Origin: UBA1479 sp038109305
GTDB taxonomy: Bacteria; Pseudomonadota; Alphaproteobacteria; Rhodospirillales; Casp-alpha2
Assembly (NCBI GenBank): GCA_038109305.1
Contig: JAYNIR010000002.1
Coordinates: forward strand, 186,001 to 250,000
Reading direction: 5' to 3'
DNA: 64,000 nt
In this document: piece after piece, positions 17,440-25,479 of the stretch
How positions within the stretch are numbered: the stretch's first letter is position 1
Layout of the letters: every line of letters begins with the position of its first letter
Position numbers and translations under genes: made by a program
The notes under the pieces: model-generated
Seen by the model: the letters and a program-made list of their open reading frames with translations, nothing else
Told to the model about the DNA's origin: nothing
Database searches by the model: none

Positions 17440-18759
17440 TCAGGCGGTATCCTTGCCCCTGAACTTGTTTTCCATGTCGAGGCGAATTTTCACCGCTTCG
17501 AGCGTTTCGTCCGCATCCACATCCTGCCAGCGGACCGGCTGGCCTTCGGCGATATCGGATTTCAGCACCACGTTGTGGGCGAGGCCGATGGGCAACCCGC
17601 CAATCTGTAGCGATTTTTCCGCCGGCAGCAGCTTGCCCCACACCGTGAAGCCGCCTTCACCGTCGAGCTTTTCGCCAGCCTTCAACGGCCGCTTGGCGGT
17701 GGCGACAACGTCGCCCCGGAAGCCCAAGGTCGCCCCCGTCGGCTTGTTCAACAGCGCCGCCGAGAGGATCGAGATGTTGAGCTCAAGCCCGATCAAGTGG
17801 AACGGCTTGTACATGGCCGAATAGCGGCCGGTCGCGTCGGTGTTCATGCCGTACTGGCGGAAGCATGCGGCGGCGTAATCGTTGGGCGCTTCGATAACGA
17901 CATAGACGCCCCAGCGCAGATCCCTGGCGACCGGGCGGCCGTCGCGTTCGATGGAGGTCACGACCTCGACCTGGCCCTTCCTTTCCAGCATCCCGCCGTC
18001 AGCGGTCGGGCGTAACACGTGGGCCAGGTCATCCATCCCGGCGGCCGGGAAGTTAAGCCCATTCGACGGCGGCGTCAGATCCGTCGCGTTGGCAATCGCC
18101 GCCATCTCGAGCGCCGATTTGGTGCCGTCGAGGAAGCTGTTGAACATCTGGCTGTTCATGCCAGCGGCGGCGGCCTGTTCCTTGGTTAAACCGTAGTGAT
18201 CCCAGACCGTGTCCGGCGTCGAGGCGTGATACTTCGGCAGGTACTTGGTTCCCTTGCCGGCGGCAACGACCTCGAACCCGGTGGCCCGCGCCCATTCGAC
18301 CATTTCACAGGTCAGCGCCGGCTGGTCGCCGTAGGCCATGGAATAGACGACGCCTGCGGCGCGCGCTTCCGCGGCCAAAAGCGGCCCGACGAGCACATCA
18401 GCCTCGACGTTCACCATGACGATGTGGATGCCGTTCCTGATCGCCTCGCGGGCGTGGCGGATGCCGACGATTGGGTTGCCCGTGGCTTCGACCATCACGT
18501 CGACGCCGCCCTTTTCCATCATTCGGGTGGCGTTGTCGGTGAATTCCGTGTTGTCGATCAGCTCATCCGCCCAGCCGACGTTGCGGCAGGCCGCCTTGGC
18601 GCGGTCGGGCGCCAGGTCGGCGATGCAGGCGACAGTCAGGCCCGGCGTCGTCGACACCTGCGACAGAAACATGCTGCCGAATTTGCCGGCGCCGATCAGG
18701 CCGACGCGCACGGGTTTGTCGGCGGCCGCGCGGGCCGCCAATTCTTGATAGATGTACAT
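17440..18759 (-). CDS. NAD(P)-binding oxidoreductase with C-terminal SAF domain
   Basis: 439 residues. The N-terminal Rossmann fold has VGLIGAGKFGSMFLSQV, then VMVEATGNP, as in homoserine-dehydrogenase-like and Gfo/Idh-like enzymes. The C-terminal SAF-type domain (RPLKAGEKLDGEGGFTVWGK) resembles that of D-altronate dehydratase and antifreeze proteins. Family members occur in sugar-acid catabolic operons. It follows the PhyH gene by 5 bp, and a GntR regulator heads the operon, so it probably oxidises the product of that dioxygenase. Confidence 0.78.
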   Translation of the reverse strand: MYIYQELAARAAADKPVRVGLIGAGKFGSMFLSQVSTTPGLTVACIADLAPDRAKAACRNVGWADELIDNTEFTDNATRMMEKGGVDVMVEATGNPIVGIRHAREAIRNGIHIVMVNVEADVLVGPLLAAEARAAGVVYSMAYGDQPALTCEMVEWARATGFEVVAAGKGTKYLPKYHASTPDTVWDHYGLTKEQAAAAGMNSQMFNSFLDGTKSALEMAAIANATDLTPPSNGLNFPAAGMDDLAHVLRPTADGGMLERKGQVEVVTSIERDGRPVARDLRWGVYVVIEAPNDYAAACFRQYGMNTDATGRYSAMYKPFHLIGLELNISILSAALLNKPTGATLGFRGDVVATAKRPLKAGEKLDGEGGFTVWGKLLPAEKSLQIGGLPIGLAHNVVLKSDIAEGQPVRWQDVDADETLEAVKIRLDMENKFRGKDTA

Positions 18760-18764
18760 TCGAA

Positions 18765-19565
18765 TTACTCCGCTGCGGCTTTGGTTTGGGCGACAAGTTC
18801 ATCAAGACAATCGTCGGCCAGCGCCTCAATCGGCGCAAAGTCGCGGTGGGCGATCCATTCCGGCCGGTTGAAGGCACGGATGTGATTATCCACGCGGCAG
18901 AGTGACAGGTAGACGATGGTCCGCCCGAAAGGTGAGATGTTGGGCGGGCTCGCGTGAACCAGCAGCGATGAAAACACCAATATGCTGCCCGCCGCCCCGG
19001 TCGGCGCGACGCAGCCGCCTTCTTCGGCAAGCTTGACGACGGTCTCCCGGTCGAGCGTCCACAGCGGATAGGACGTTGTTCCCAAGTCGTGACCGGCGGC
19101 GACGACGCCTTTCTTGTGGCTGCCCGGAATGAACAGCAGCGGGCCATTGGCCGCCGTCACGTCATCCAGAAACACCGCGATGTTCATGGCGCTCGGTTCC
19201 GGCATTTCGTCGTCCCGGTGCCAGGTGCCGAAATCCTGATGCCACTGCCACACCTCGCCGTCGAAGGCCGCCTTGGCGTTGACCTTGTATTGATGCATGT
19301 ACAGCTTGCCGTCGAGCAACTGTTCCACCGGCTCGATCAGGCGCGGATGGGCGCCGAGCCGCCGGAAGCCTTCGTTGTATGTGTGGGCGGCGAAGGCGGT
19401 GCGGGCGATACCGGAGCTTTCACGCCAGACCTCTTCCCGATCCATGGCGTAGACGTTATCCGCCTCGCGTTTCAGCATCGCGGCTTCGTCGGGCGTGAAC
19501 CGGCCGGGGAAGAACAGATAGCCTTCCTCGTCGAAGCGTTTCAATTCTTCCTGCGTCAGTCTCAT
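18765..19565 (-). CDS. Phytanoyl-CoA dioxygenase (PhyH) family protein
   Basis: 266 residues from the ATG at 19565 with GGAGGG just upstream. The Fe(II) facial triad is visible: H and D in VWQWHQDFGTWH, and the distal H in LVHASPPN, with an arginine (FGRTIVY) for 2-oxoglutarate. PGSHKKG is typical of the ectoine-hydroxylase-like branch. It hydroxylates a small organic substrate using O2 and 2-oxoglutarate; which one is unknown. It lies between the GntR regulator and the SAF oxidoreductase in one operon. Confidence 0.88.
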   Translation of the reverse strand: MRLTQEELKRFDEEGYLFFPGRFTPDEAAMLKREADNVYAMDREEVWRESSGIARTAFAAHTYNEGFRRLGAHPRLIEPVEQLLDGKLYMHQYKVNAKAAFDGEVWQWHQDFGTWHRDDEMPEPSAMNIAVFLDDVTAANGPLLFIPGSHKKGVVAAGHDLGTTSYPLWTLDRETVVKLAEEGGCVAPTGAAGSILVFSSLLVHASPPNISPFGRTIVYLSLCRVDNHIRAFNRPEWIAHRDFAPIEALADDCLDELVAQTKAAAE

Positions 19566-19611
19566 TGTTCGTCCCTCCATGAATTGGCAATTTTGTTCGT
19601 TCGCGTTTTCG

Positions 19612-20256
19612 TCAATTATCTTTAAGGCGCCGGTAGGTTGCTTCACCGGCTTTTTCCGCGTGCCGGGCGGCAAGGTCTCCCGCCTGCTTCACATCGCCTT
19701 CGGCGACAGCTAGGGCGATGGCTTCGTGTTCGGTCCAAATGCCGGGCCAGGCGGCCCGATCTTCCAGGACGACGCGCATGGACCGCGCCATGTGCGGCCA
19801 GAAGCCTGCCGCTGTAACCGAGATCTCCACGTTCCCGGAAAGGTCGTGGAGTGTTTTGTGAAAAGCGATGTCGGCATCGGCGATGGCGCCCAGGTCGCCC
19901 TTCGTCGCGACAACTTTGCCCTTTTCGACCAACGGCAACAGCCCGCGCTCGCGTTTTTCCGCCGCGAGCCGCGCGGCGAGCCGATCAAGCGCGCCGCGCA
20001 CCTGATAGAGACCGAGCAGTTTTTCCGCATCGATGGGCGCCACCATCTGGCCCTTGCGGCCGCGGTCGACGACAAGACCTTCGCGCTTCAAAAGGACCAG
20101 CGCATGGCTGATTGGCTGGCGGCTGACGCCGAGCTGTTCCGCCAGTTCTTCCTGCGCCAGGGGGGCGCAGGGCGCCAAGTCGCCGGACATGATGGCGCTC
20201 CGAATGGCGTCATGGGTCTGGGCGACTAGGTCGGGTTTGGCGGCGAGCGGACGCAT
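19612..20256 (-). CDS. GntR family transcriptional regulator (FCD/FadR subfamily)
   Basis: 214 residues. The N-terminal winged helix has LAQEELAEQLGVSRQPISHAL. The C-terminal all-helical FCD domain has DIAFHKTLHDLSGN and EHEAIALAVAEGD, whose acidic and histidine residues form the usual metal site. It probably represses its own operon (PhyH and the SAF oxidoreductase) until a sugar acid or similar ligand binds. As an FCD regulator it is also a candidate reader of the TTGTATACAA palindromes elsewhere in the window. Confidence 0.9.
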   Translation of the reverse strand: MRPLAAKPDLVAQTHDAIRSAIMSGDLAPCAPLAQEELAEQLGVSRQPISHALVLLKREGLVVDRGRKGQMVAPIDAEKLLGLYQVRGALDRLAARLAAEKRERGLLPLVEKGKVVATKGDLGAIADADIAFHKTLHDLSGNVEISVTAAGFWPHMARSMRVVLEDRAAWPGIWTEHEAIALAVAEGDVKQAGDLAARHAEKAGEATYRRLKDN

Positions 20257-20287
20257 AGGGTTCCTTGGGTTTCCAATTGTTTTTAAT

Positions 20288-20320
20288 TTGTGAATTCAGA
20301 ATTCGGAATTCCTCGTACAA
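20288..20320. promoter_or_regulatory. Triple GAATTC array upstream of the GntR gene
   Basis: GAATTC occurs at 20292, 20299 and 20306, a strict 7 bp period, bounded by TTGT on the left and ACAA on the right. It lies 30-60 bp before the gntR start, where an autoregulatory operator is expected. Confidence 0.4.
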
Positions 20321-20365
20321 GCCACCTGGGCCCCTGTCAACCCACCAAGAGCGGGTGGTCGCAGA

Positions 20366-20399
20366 AAAGGCGGCGCCACGATCATGTGACGCCGCCTTT
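20366..20399 (-). terminator. Rho-independent terminator after the TIM-barrel gene
   Basis: A perfect 10 bp stem AAAGGCGGCG / CGCCGCCTTT (20366-20375 with 20390-20399) with a 14-base loop lies 66 bp beyond the stop of the leftward TIM-barrel gene. On the minus strand it is followed by a short T run (TTTT). Confidence 0.6.
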
Positions 20400-20465
20400 C
20401 GTTGAGGGCCCTTGGCCGGTCGGGGGGAACCGGCCGCGGGTGGGAGGAACTTATTGATCCGGGCG

Positions 20466-21475
20466 TTACGCCGCCGCCTCGCGTTTGACGGCATCCCACG
20501 TTTCGCACATCCATTCGACGCAGGCGACGGCCTGATCGAACAGGGAATATTTGCATCCCTCGCCATAATCCGTGCCGGGGATGAATTCGGTCGAAATCTG
20601 GCCCAGCTCGCCCTTCGGATCATTGGCGTGGTGGCGCATCAGCATGCGGATGCATTCCTTCCACGGCTCCAACAGCGCGCCGTCCCAATCCGCATGGTAT
20701 TCGCCGGGCTTCGGCTGCACGAACGGATACTGAATGCCTCGGCCGACGGCGCCGTCCGGATGGCGGCCGGTTTCGTTCACCGGATTATTGGGAATGGCGG
20801 CACGGGCATGGCAGTGGCGGACCCATCCGGCATTGATCAATTCCTCGAGTACGTTGCCCGGCGTGTACGGATCAAAGATCACCTCCCCCGCCGCGATCTG
20901 TTTGTTCGTGTCGAAAATTTTCTGTTCCTTGGGATTATCGATTTTGAAAATCACATGGCTGTGGTTCAGGGTGATGTTGAATTCCACCCCCCGCGCTTCG
21001 ACCATGCGGCCGACGCGGGCGACGCGGGCGACGCGGGCGAAATCCTCCGACCACATGTTCACATGCACTTCGAAGCACGGGATGACGCCGTATTTCCCGC
21101 CGAGTTCCGCTGCCCACAGATACGCGTTCAGGATTTCGTCTTCGGTGACCACATGGCCTTTCGCGTGATTGATCTTGATCTGCGTATTGAGGACGAGGGA
21201 GCCCAAGCGCCTGCCGGTTTCGAGATTTTTCTCGAGCAACGCTTCGTCCTGGCCCAACACGTAAAACCAGCCGCCCACCCACACCGGCAGGCCTTATTTG
21301 TCCCACGCACGCTCGAAGTCGTCGATCTGGTTCGGGTCCGGCATTTTGTCCAAGTAATCGAACACGCCCGCGTCCCGCACCATGCGGAAGCGCGTGTCCA
21401 TATCGGCATGGGGTCCGTGTGGGTGTGTTTGATGCCGTTCGTTTGAATACCGAAAAGAAGCTCGCTGGCCATCAT
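20466..21475 (-). pseudogene. TIM-barrel (sugar isomerase/epimerase-like) protein with a frameshift and an in-frame TAA
   Basis: The start is ATG-ATG at 21475 with AGGGGACGA upstream: MMASELLFGIQTNGIKHTHT. A base is missing in the GGGG run at 21410-21413 (plus strand), after which the frame continues MDTRFRMVRDAGVFDYLDKM. A TAA at 21294-21296 interrupts ERAWDK / GLPVWVGGWFYVLGQD. The remainder (HVNMWSEDF; FNITLNHSHVIF) is intact to 20466. Alternating strands and helices with metal-type residues (E, H) suggest a xylose-isomerase-like barrel. Two independent lesions make this the clearest pseudogene here. Confidence 0.7.
21012..21038. repeat. Three tandem copies of a 9 bp unit
   Basis: GACGCGGGC is repeated three times without a mismatch, inside the TIM-barrel pseudogene. 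It encodes repeated ARV tripeptides and keeps frame, so it looks like slippage expansion. Confidence 0.7.
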
Positions 21476-21554
21476 TCGTCCCCTGCTGATTGCCCCAGGC
21501 GAAAATATCCCGCGCATGGTAGCGCAACGGCGGCCCGAGGCAATGGCCGCCCGG

Positions 21555-22550
21555 TCACCACCCCATCATTTTTCTGATGGCTTCGGCCACGTCCTCGGCC
21601 GGGTTTAGGGGCGGGTGCGTCCAGTTTTCCCAGACTGTCCCGGCGCGAAGCGGCCGAGCGTACCCGTTATCGAACAGGAAATCGTGGAACCGTTTGTGCT
21701 TGGGTGTGATCAGCGGCGCCGGTTCATATAGATAGACCTGGCCCGGGCGTGCGCAGGCCTCCGTCGACATGGACACGCTGTCGCCAGTGACGATCACCGT
21801 TTCCGCATGGGCGAGGTATCCCATGTAGGGGTTTCCCGCCGGGTCTCCCCAGCGATAGATGTAGTACGGCACGCCCTGAAGCGCCGCCAGAAGCGACGGT
21901 ATGGTGTTCCGGTCTTCCGATTCCTCAAGCCGGCGGCTAGTCGACACCAGCAGTGCGCCGCCCCGATCGTTCGCCATCTTGGCGGCGAGCCGCGCGCATT
22001 CGCCGGCCATGTCCGGCCCGAATTCACGGCGCCGGGTGCTTCCGCCGACCATCAGCGCGACCAGCGGCCGCGGCAGCGGCGCGAAGGCCTTCTCCCACTC
22101 CGATTTTGCGTCGGCCAGCACATCCGCCGTCACGCCGTGGGGTGCTGCCGGCACGACGATGGCGTTTTTGGCGACGGGGCCGCCATCGTGGGCGGGCTGC
22201 GCGATCAGGTCGAAATCCCGGCCCCCGGCGCCCGGATGCATGATGTGGGCAAGCTTCGTCCGGCCGACGGAAAGGCGTTTGATACGCCTGGCGGCGGAGG
22301 CGCTGCGCCGCCCGGCGGAAATCACCAGATCGGGCCACGGCGGCGTAAGATGCAGGCGGCTTTCCCGCGTCAACGCCCGGAAAGACCGCCCCAGCAGAAA
22401 ATTCGGCAGGCCGACCAGCGAGCCGTAGGCGATGTCCTTGATCTCGTGCGGCAGGCCCAAAACCCGCGCCACGCCCAGGCATTGGCTGCGGTTGCCGGGC
22501 CGGTCGTCGGCCAGCACCCAGATCAGGGGACTGTGCGCAGTCGCGTTCAT
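21555..22550 (-). CDS. ELM1/GtrOC1-like family protein
   Basis: 331 residues from MNATAHSPLIWVL. The N-terminal WVLADDRPGNRSQCLGVARVLG, the basic-tail SAGRRSASAARRIK, the central MVGGSTRR and VTGDSVSMSTEAC are hallmarks of the family named after plant mitochondrial fission protein ELM1. Bacterial members look like glycosyltransferase-B-fold proteins and are common in Alphaproteobacteria, often near cell-envelope genes. The function is not established. It appears to be a single-gene unit. Confidence 0.82.
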   Translation of the reverse strand: MNATAHSPLIWVLADDRPGNRSQCLGVARVLGLPHEIKDIAYGSLVGLPNFLLGRSFRALTRESRLHLTPPWPDLVISAGRRSASAARRIKRLSVGRTKLAHIMHPGAGGRDFDLIAQPAHDGGPVAKNAIVVPAAPHGVTADVLADAKSEWEKAFAPLPRPLVALMVGGSTRRREFGPDMAGECARLAAKMANDRGGALLVSTSRRLEESEDRNTIPSLLAALQGVPYYIYRWGDPAGNPYMGYLAHAETVIVTGDSVSMSTEACARPGQVYLYEPAPLITPKHKRFHDFLFDNGYARPLRAGTVWENWTHPPLNPAEDVAEAIRKMMGW

Positions 22551-22672
22551 GGCCCGCTTATGGCACGGCACGGCGGCGGCAATCAACGCATCAAAGACCG
22601 GGCGCGAAAACTTTAAGGGAGGATGTGACGGATGACCTATCGGACCGGTCCTGAACCCGCTAGGGTCTGGTC

Positions 22673-22945
22673 ATGAGCCAATCGAGCGCCAAATTCTCTC
22701 TGGGGCAGATCGTTCATCACACGCTGTTCGATTACCGCGGCGTCGTCACCGACCTGGACCCGTTCTTCGAGGGGTCGTCGGACTGGTACGACACCATGGC
22801 CTGGACCAACCCGCCCAAGGACCGGCCCTGGTATCATGTGCTGGTCGACGGCGGCGAACACCGGACCTATGTGGCTGAACGCAATTTGGAAGCCAGCGCC
22901 ACCGGCACCCCCATCGATCACCCGGACATGCGCATGATGTTCTAG
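22673..22945 (+). CDS. hspQ: Heat shock protein HspQ, possibly shortened by a TAG
   Basis: 90 residues from the ATG at 22673 (AGGG upstream). KFSLGQIVHHTLFDYRGVV, PWYHVLVDGG and YVAERNLEAS are diagnostic of HspQ/YccV, an adaptor that modulates Lon protease. The frame stops at TAG 22943-22945 after HPDMRMMF, but the same frame continues ELTKTGYVPRQRPN to a second TAG at 22988-22990. That tail resembles the normal alphaproteobacterial HspQ C-terminus (GxYxPR). The protein is therefore either 14 residues short or read through. Confidence 0.88.
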   Translation: MSQSSAKFSLGQIVHHTLFDYRGVVTDLDPFFEGSSDWYDTMAWTNPPKDRPWYHVLVDGGEHRTYVAERNLEASATGTPIDHPDMRMMF

Positions 22946-23003
22946 GAACTGACGAAAACCGGCTACGTGCCGCGCCAGCGCCCGAACTAGTCATTCCTTA
23001 TTA

Positions 23004-23813
23004 TTACGGCGTCTTGAACGTCAGCGACGCCCACAAGCTTTCCCACACCGGCGCGTCTTTCTTGCCCTTGGGGTCCATGGTCCGCATCACCACGGCGTCC
23101 AGCAGGTATTCCGTGCCCGGCTTCATGGGGATTGCGGCGCGCCCGTCGGAATCCGTGCGGTAGGTCCTGACGTCCACCGCATTGCTTGCGTCACTGGCGA
23201 ACACTTCGACCTGTGCATCCGCGCGGGGTTTGCCCTGATAAAGCACGCGGATCGGCAGACCGCCCGAGATGTCATCCGTGTAAGGATTTTTCAGGGCGAC
23301 GATTTCCGTCAACAGGCCGAACGCCCGGTCGGCCCCCTGGCCATGGCCGACTTTGATCAGGCTTTTGGCATAGCGGCTGAACGATTCCCGGAAATTCACC
23401 TCAGGCAGACCGCGCGCCTTGTGCGCTTCCAGCGTGCCTTTCAGGTCCTTGTGTTTGACGAACCCTACGAAAATTTCGAGTTTTTCATACAGCAGGATCG
23501 ACGGCGTCGCTTCCTGAACCACCACGGCGAGCCCTTCAGCTGGAGCCGGCATGTCGAGCGCCGGTTCGTCCCCCATGCGGCCGGTGACTTTTATCAAACG
23601 CGGGCCCATGGCAACGTCGAAACGCACGTAGTCGCCGTCTATATAAGGAAATGCCGTGCCCAAGAAATTTTGGCCCACCCGAACGTCCGCCGCTAGCCGC
23701 CCGCCCGCCGATACGGCATAGTTCACCGGCGACAACCAATATTCGTGGGCGTGGGCCCACCCCGAAAGGCTCCACACCATCGCCAAAGTCAGACCGAACA
23801 GACGTTTCCGCAT
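23004..23813 (-). CDS. DUF4198 domain-containing periplasmic protein
   Basis: 269 residues from the ATG at 23813. A signal peptide (MRKRLFGLTLAMVWSLSGWA, cleaved after HAHA) is followed at once by HEYWLSP, the typical mature N-terminus of DUF4198 proteins, often linked to nickel or cobalt uptake. The C-terminal half is an immunoglobulin-like carboxypeptidase-regulatory fold (GRAAIPMKPGTEYLLDAV). It is divergent from a HupE/UreJ-type membrane protein, so a periplasmic metal-binding role beside a permease is plausible. Confidence 0.8.
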   Translation of the reverse strand: MRKRLFGLTLAMVWSLSGWAHAHEYWLSPVNYAVSAGGRLAADVRVGQNFLGTAFPYIDGDYVRFDVAMGPRLIKVTGRMGDEPALDMPAPAEGLAVVVQEATPSILLYEKLEIFVGFVKHKDLKGTLEAHKARGLPEVNFRESFSRYAKSLIKVGHGQGADRAFGLLTEIVALKNPYTDDISGGLPIRVLYQGKPRADAQVEVFASDASNAVDVRTYRTDSDGRAAIPMKPGTEYLLDAVVMRTMDPKGKKDAPVWESLWASLTFKTP

Positions 23814-23865
23814 GCGACGAAATCCCGAATTCACGATGCCTATGAGGCTGGCACAGCGACGGCCA

Positions 23866-24996
23866 ATGTCAACCCGCGCCCTGACATTGGGTGCGGTTTT
23901 GGTTTTTTTCATGGCGGTATTCGCCCTCCCGTCATCGGCCCACGAAGTCCGTCCCGCCGTCGCCGACGTGGACATCCAGGCGGACAAGGCCGTCATCGAC
24001 ATCCGCGTGACGCTGGAACCGCTGGCGCTCGGCATCAACCTGAACAATCTGAAAAACACCAACGACGCGCCCGAAGCCGCCGATTACGGCGCGCTCCGCG
24101 CAAAATCGGCGGAAGTTCTGGAAACCGCGTTCCGCGCCATGTGGCCGAAACTGCAATCCGGCATCCGCGTGACCGTCGCGGGAAAGGCCCAGGCACCGGA
24201 CCTGACATGGGTGCAGATCGGCGACGCGCCGTCGTTGAACCTGCCGCGCGACAGCCGCATCCGCTTCATCGCGCCGCTGCCGCCGGGCTACGATCCCGTC
24301 ACCTTCGGCTGGGCCGCGCAATTCGGCCCGATCATCGTGCGGCAGGTAAACGCGGGGAAAGACGCCTATACGGGATACCTTCGAAATGGCGAGGACTCCC
24401 AACCCCTGCCCCGCACCGGCAAGGTGACGGAAGGCATCGGCGAGGTCATCAAACGCTACATCGTCATCGGCTTCGAACACATCATCCCGAAGGGATTGGA
24501 TCACATCCTGTTCGTGCTCGGCCTTTTCTTCCTGTCGCTTAAGATCAAACCGCTGCTGATCCAGGTGACGGCGTTTACAGTCGCCCACACGGTCACCTTG
24601 GCGCTGGCGTCGCTCGGCATTGTCACGGTCCCCGAATCCATTGTCGAACCGCTGATCGCCGCTTCCATCGTCTACGTCGCGGTGGAAAATCTGTTGACCC
24701 AGTCGATTAACATCCGGCGCACGGTTTTGGTATTCTGCTTCGGGCTGCTGCACGGGCTCGGCTTTGCCTGGGCCCTGGGCGACATCGGGCTGGAGCCCGG
24801 GCGCTTCGTCGCCGGGCTGATATCGTTCAACGTCGGGGTCGAATTGGGGCAGCTGGCCGTCATTGCCACGGCGTTTGTTCTGCTGGCGCTGCCGTTCGGC
24901 AAACGCGACTGGTACGCGGTACGCATCACCCGCCCGGCATCGGTCTTGATCGCCGCAGTCGGCGCTTATTGGTGTGTCGAGCGGGTGTTCTTTTAA
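23866..24996 (+). CDS. HupE/UreJ-type membrane protein (HupE_UreJ_2 family)
   Basis: 376 residues from 23866; ATGs at 23836 and 23842 are alternatives and none has a good ribosome site. After a signal sequence ending SSAHEVRPA comes a periplasmic domain of about 180 residues. Six membrane helices follow, starting at the conserved GFEHIIPKGLDHILFVLGLF and including FGLLHGLGFA. The histidines and aspartate in those helices suggest transition-metal transport, as in HupE and UreJ (nickel). It is divergent from the DUF4198 gene with at most about 50 bp between starts. Confidence 0.82.
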   Translation: MSTRALTLGAVLVFFMAVFALPSSAHEVRPAVADVDIQADKAVIDIRVTLEPLALGINLNNLKNTNDAPEAADYGALRAKSAEVLETAFRAMWPKLQSGIRVTVAGKAQAPDLTWVQIGDAPSLNLPRDSRIRFIAPLPPGYDPVTFGWAAQFGPIIVRQVNAGKDAYTGYLRNGEDSQPLPRTGKVTEGIGEVIKRYIVIGFEHIIPKGLDHILFVLGLFFLSLKIKPLLIQVTAFTVAHTVTLALASLGIVTVPESIVEPLIAASIVYVAVENLLTQSINIRRTVLVFCFGLLHGLGFAWALGDIGLEPGRFVAGLISFNVGVELGQLAVIATAFVLLALPFGKRDWYAVRITRPASVLIAAVGAYWCVERVFF

Positions 24997-25005
24997 TTTT
25001 AAGCC

Positions 25006-25469
25006 CTACGGCAAGCGGTCGTATTTTTTCAAGAACGCCCGGTGGTCGCCCAAGTATCTGCGGTAGCGCAGGAACAGAAACAGGTTCCTGCCGAGCACCA
25101 GCACTGAAATGAATCCGAACACAAACGCCAGCTCGGTGATTGTCATGATCCATCCCCGCCAATCGGTCGGCTCCGCATCGCCTGGCAGGCACGGTCCACC
25201 CCCCTCGGCGGCGAACTTGGCGATCAGCTGGGCGCGGTTCGGGTCTTCGTCATGGACGATGAACCCCCCGCGTCGGCATGGGACGCCCAGGGATCGAATG
25301 TCACCGCTTGATACGCGATCCACCCGAAACACAGCACCGCGATAGCCAGCGCCAGCCATGATACCTCCCGCGCCAATTGAAGCCTGCTGATGATCCAGGC
25401 GTCGTGACCGGGCGACAGAACCAGCCGCAGGTTTTCGTCTTTGACTTCCGGTTTGATCTCGGGCGCCAC
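25006..25469 (-). pseudogene. Two-helix membrane protein, frameshifted in a homopolymer
   Basis: A GTG at 25469, just after the sulfotransferase stop and behind AGGCGG, starts MAPEIKPEVKDENLRLVLSP. A first membrane helix follows (SWLALAIAVLCFGWIAYQAV). The frame breaks at a run of six G (plus-strand C 25264-25269). Restoring one base gives ADAGGFIVHDEDPNRAQLIA, then a second helix (LAFVFGFISVLVLGRNLFLF) and a basic tail to 25006. I read it as one protein of about 154 residues; no family is recognised. Confidence 0.55.
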
Positions 25470-25479
25470 AGCGGGCCGC

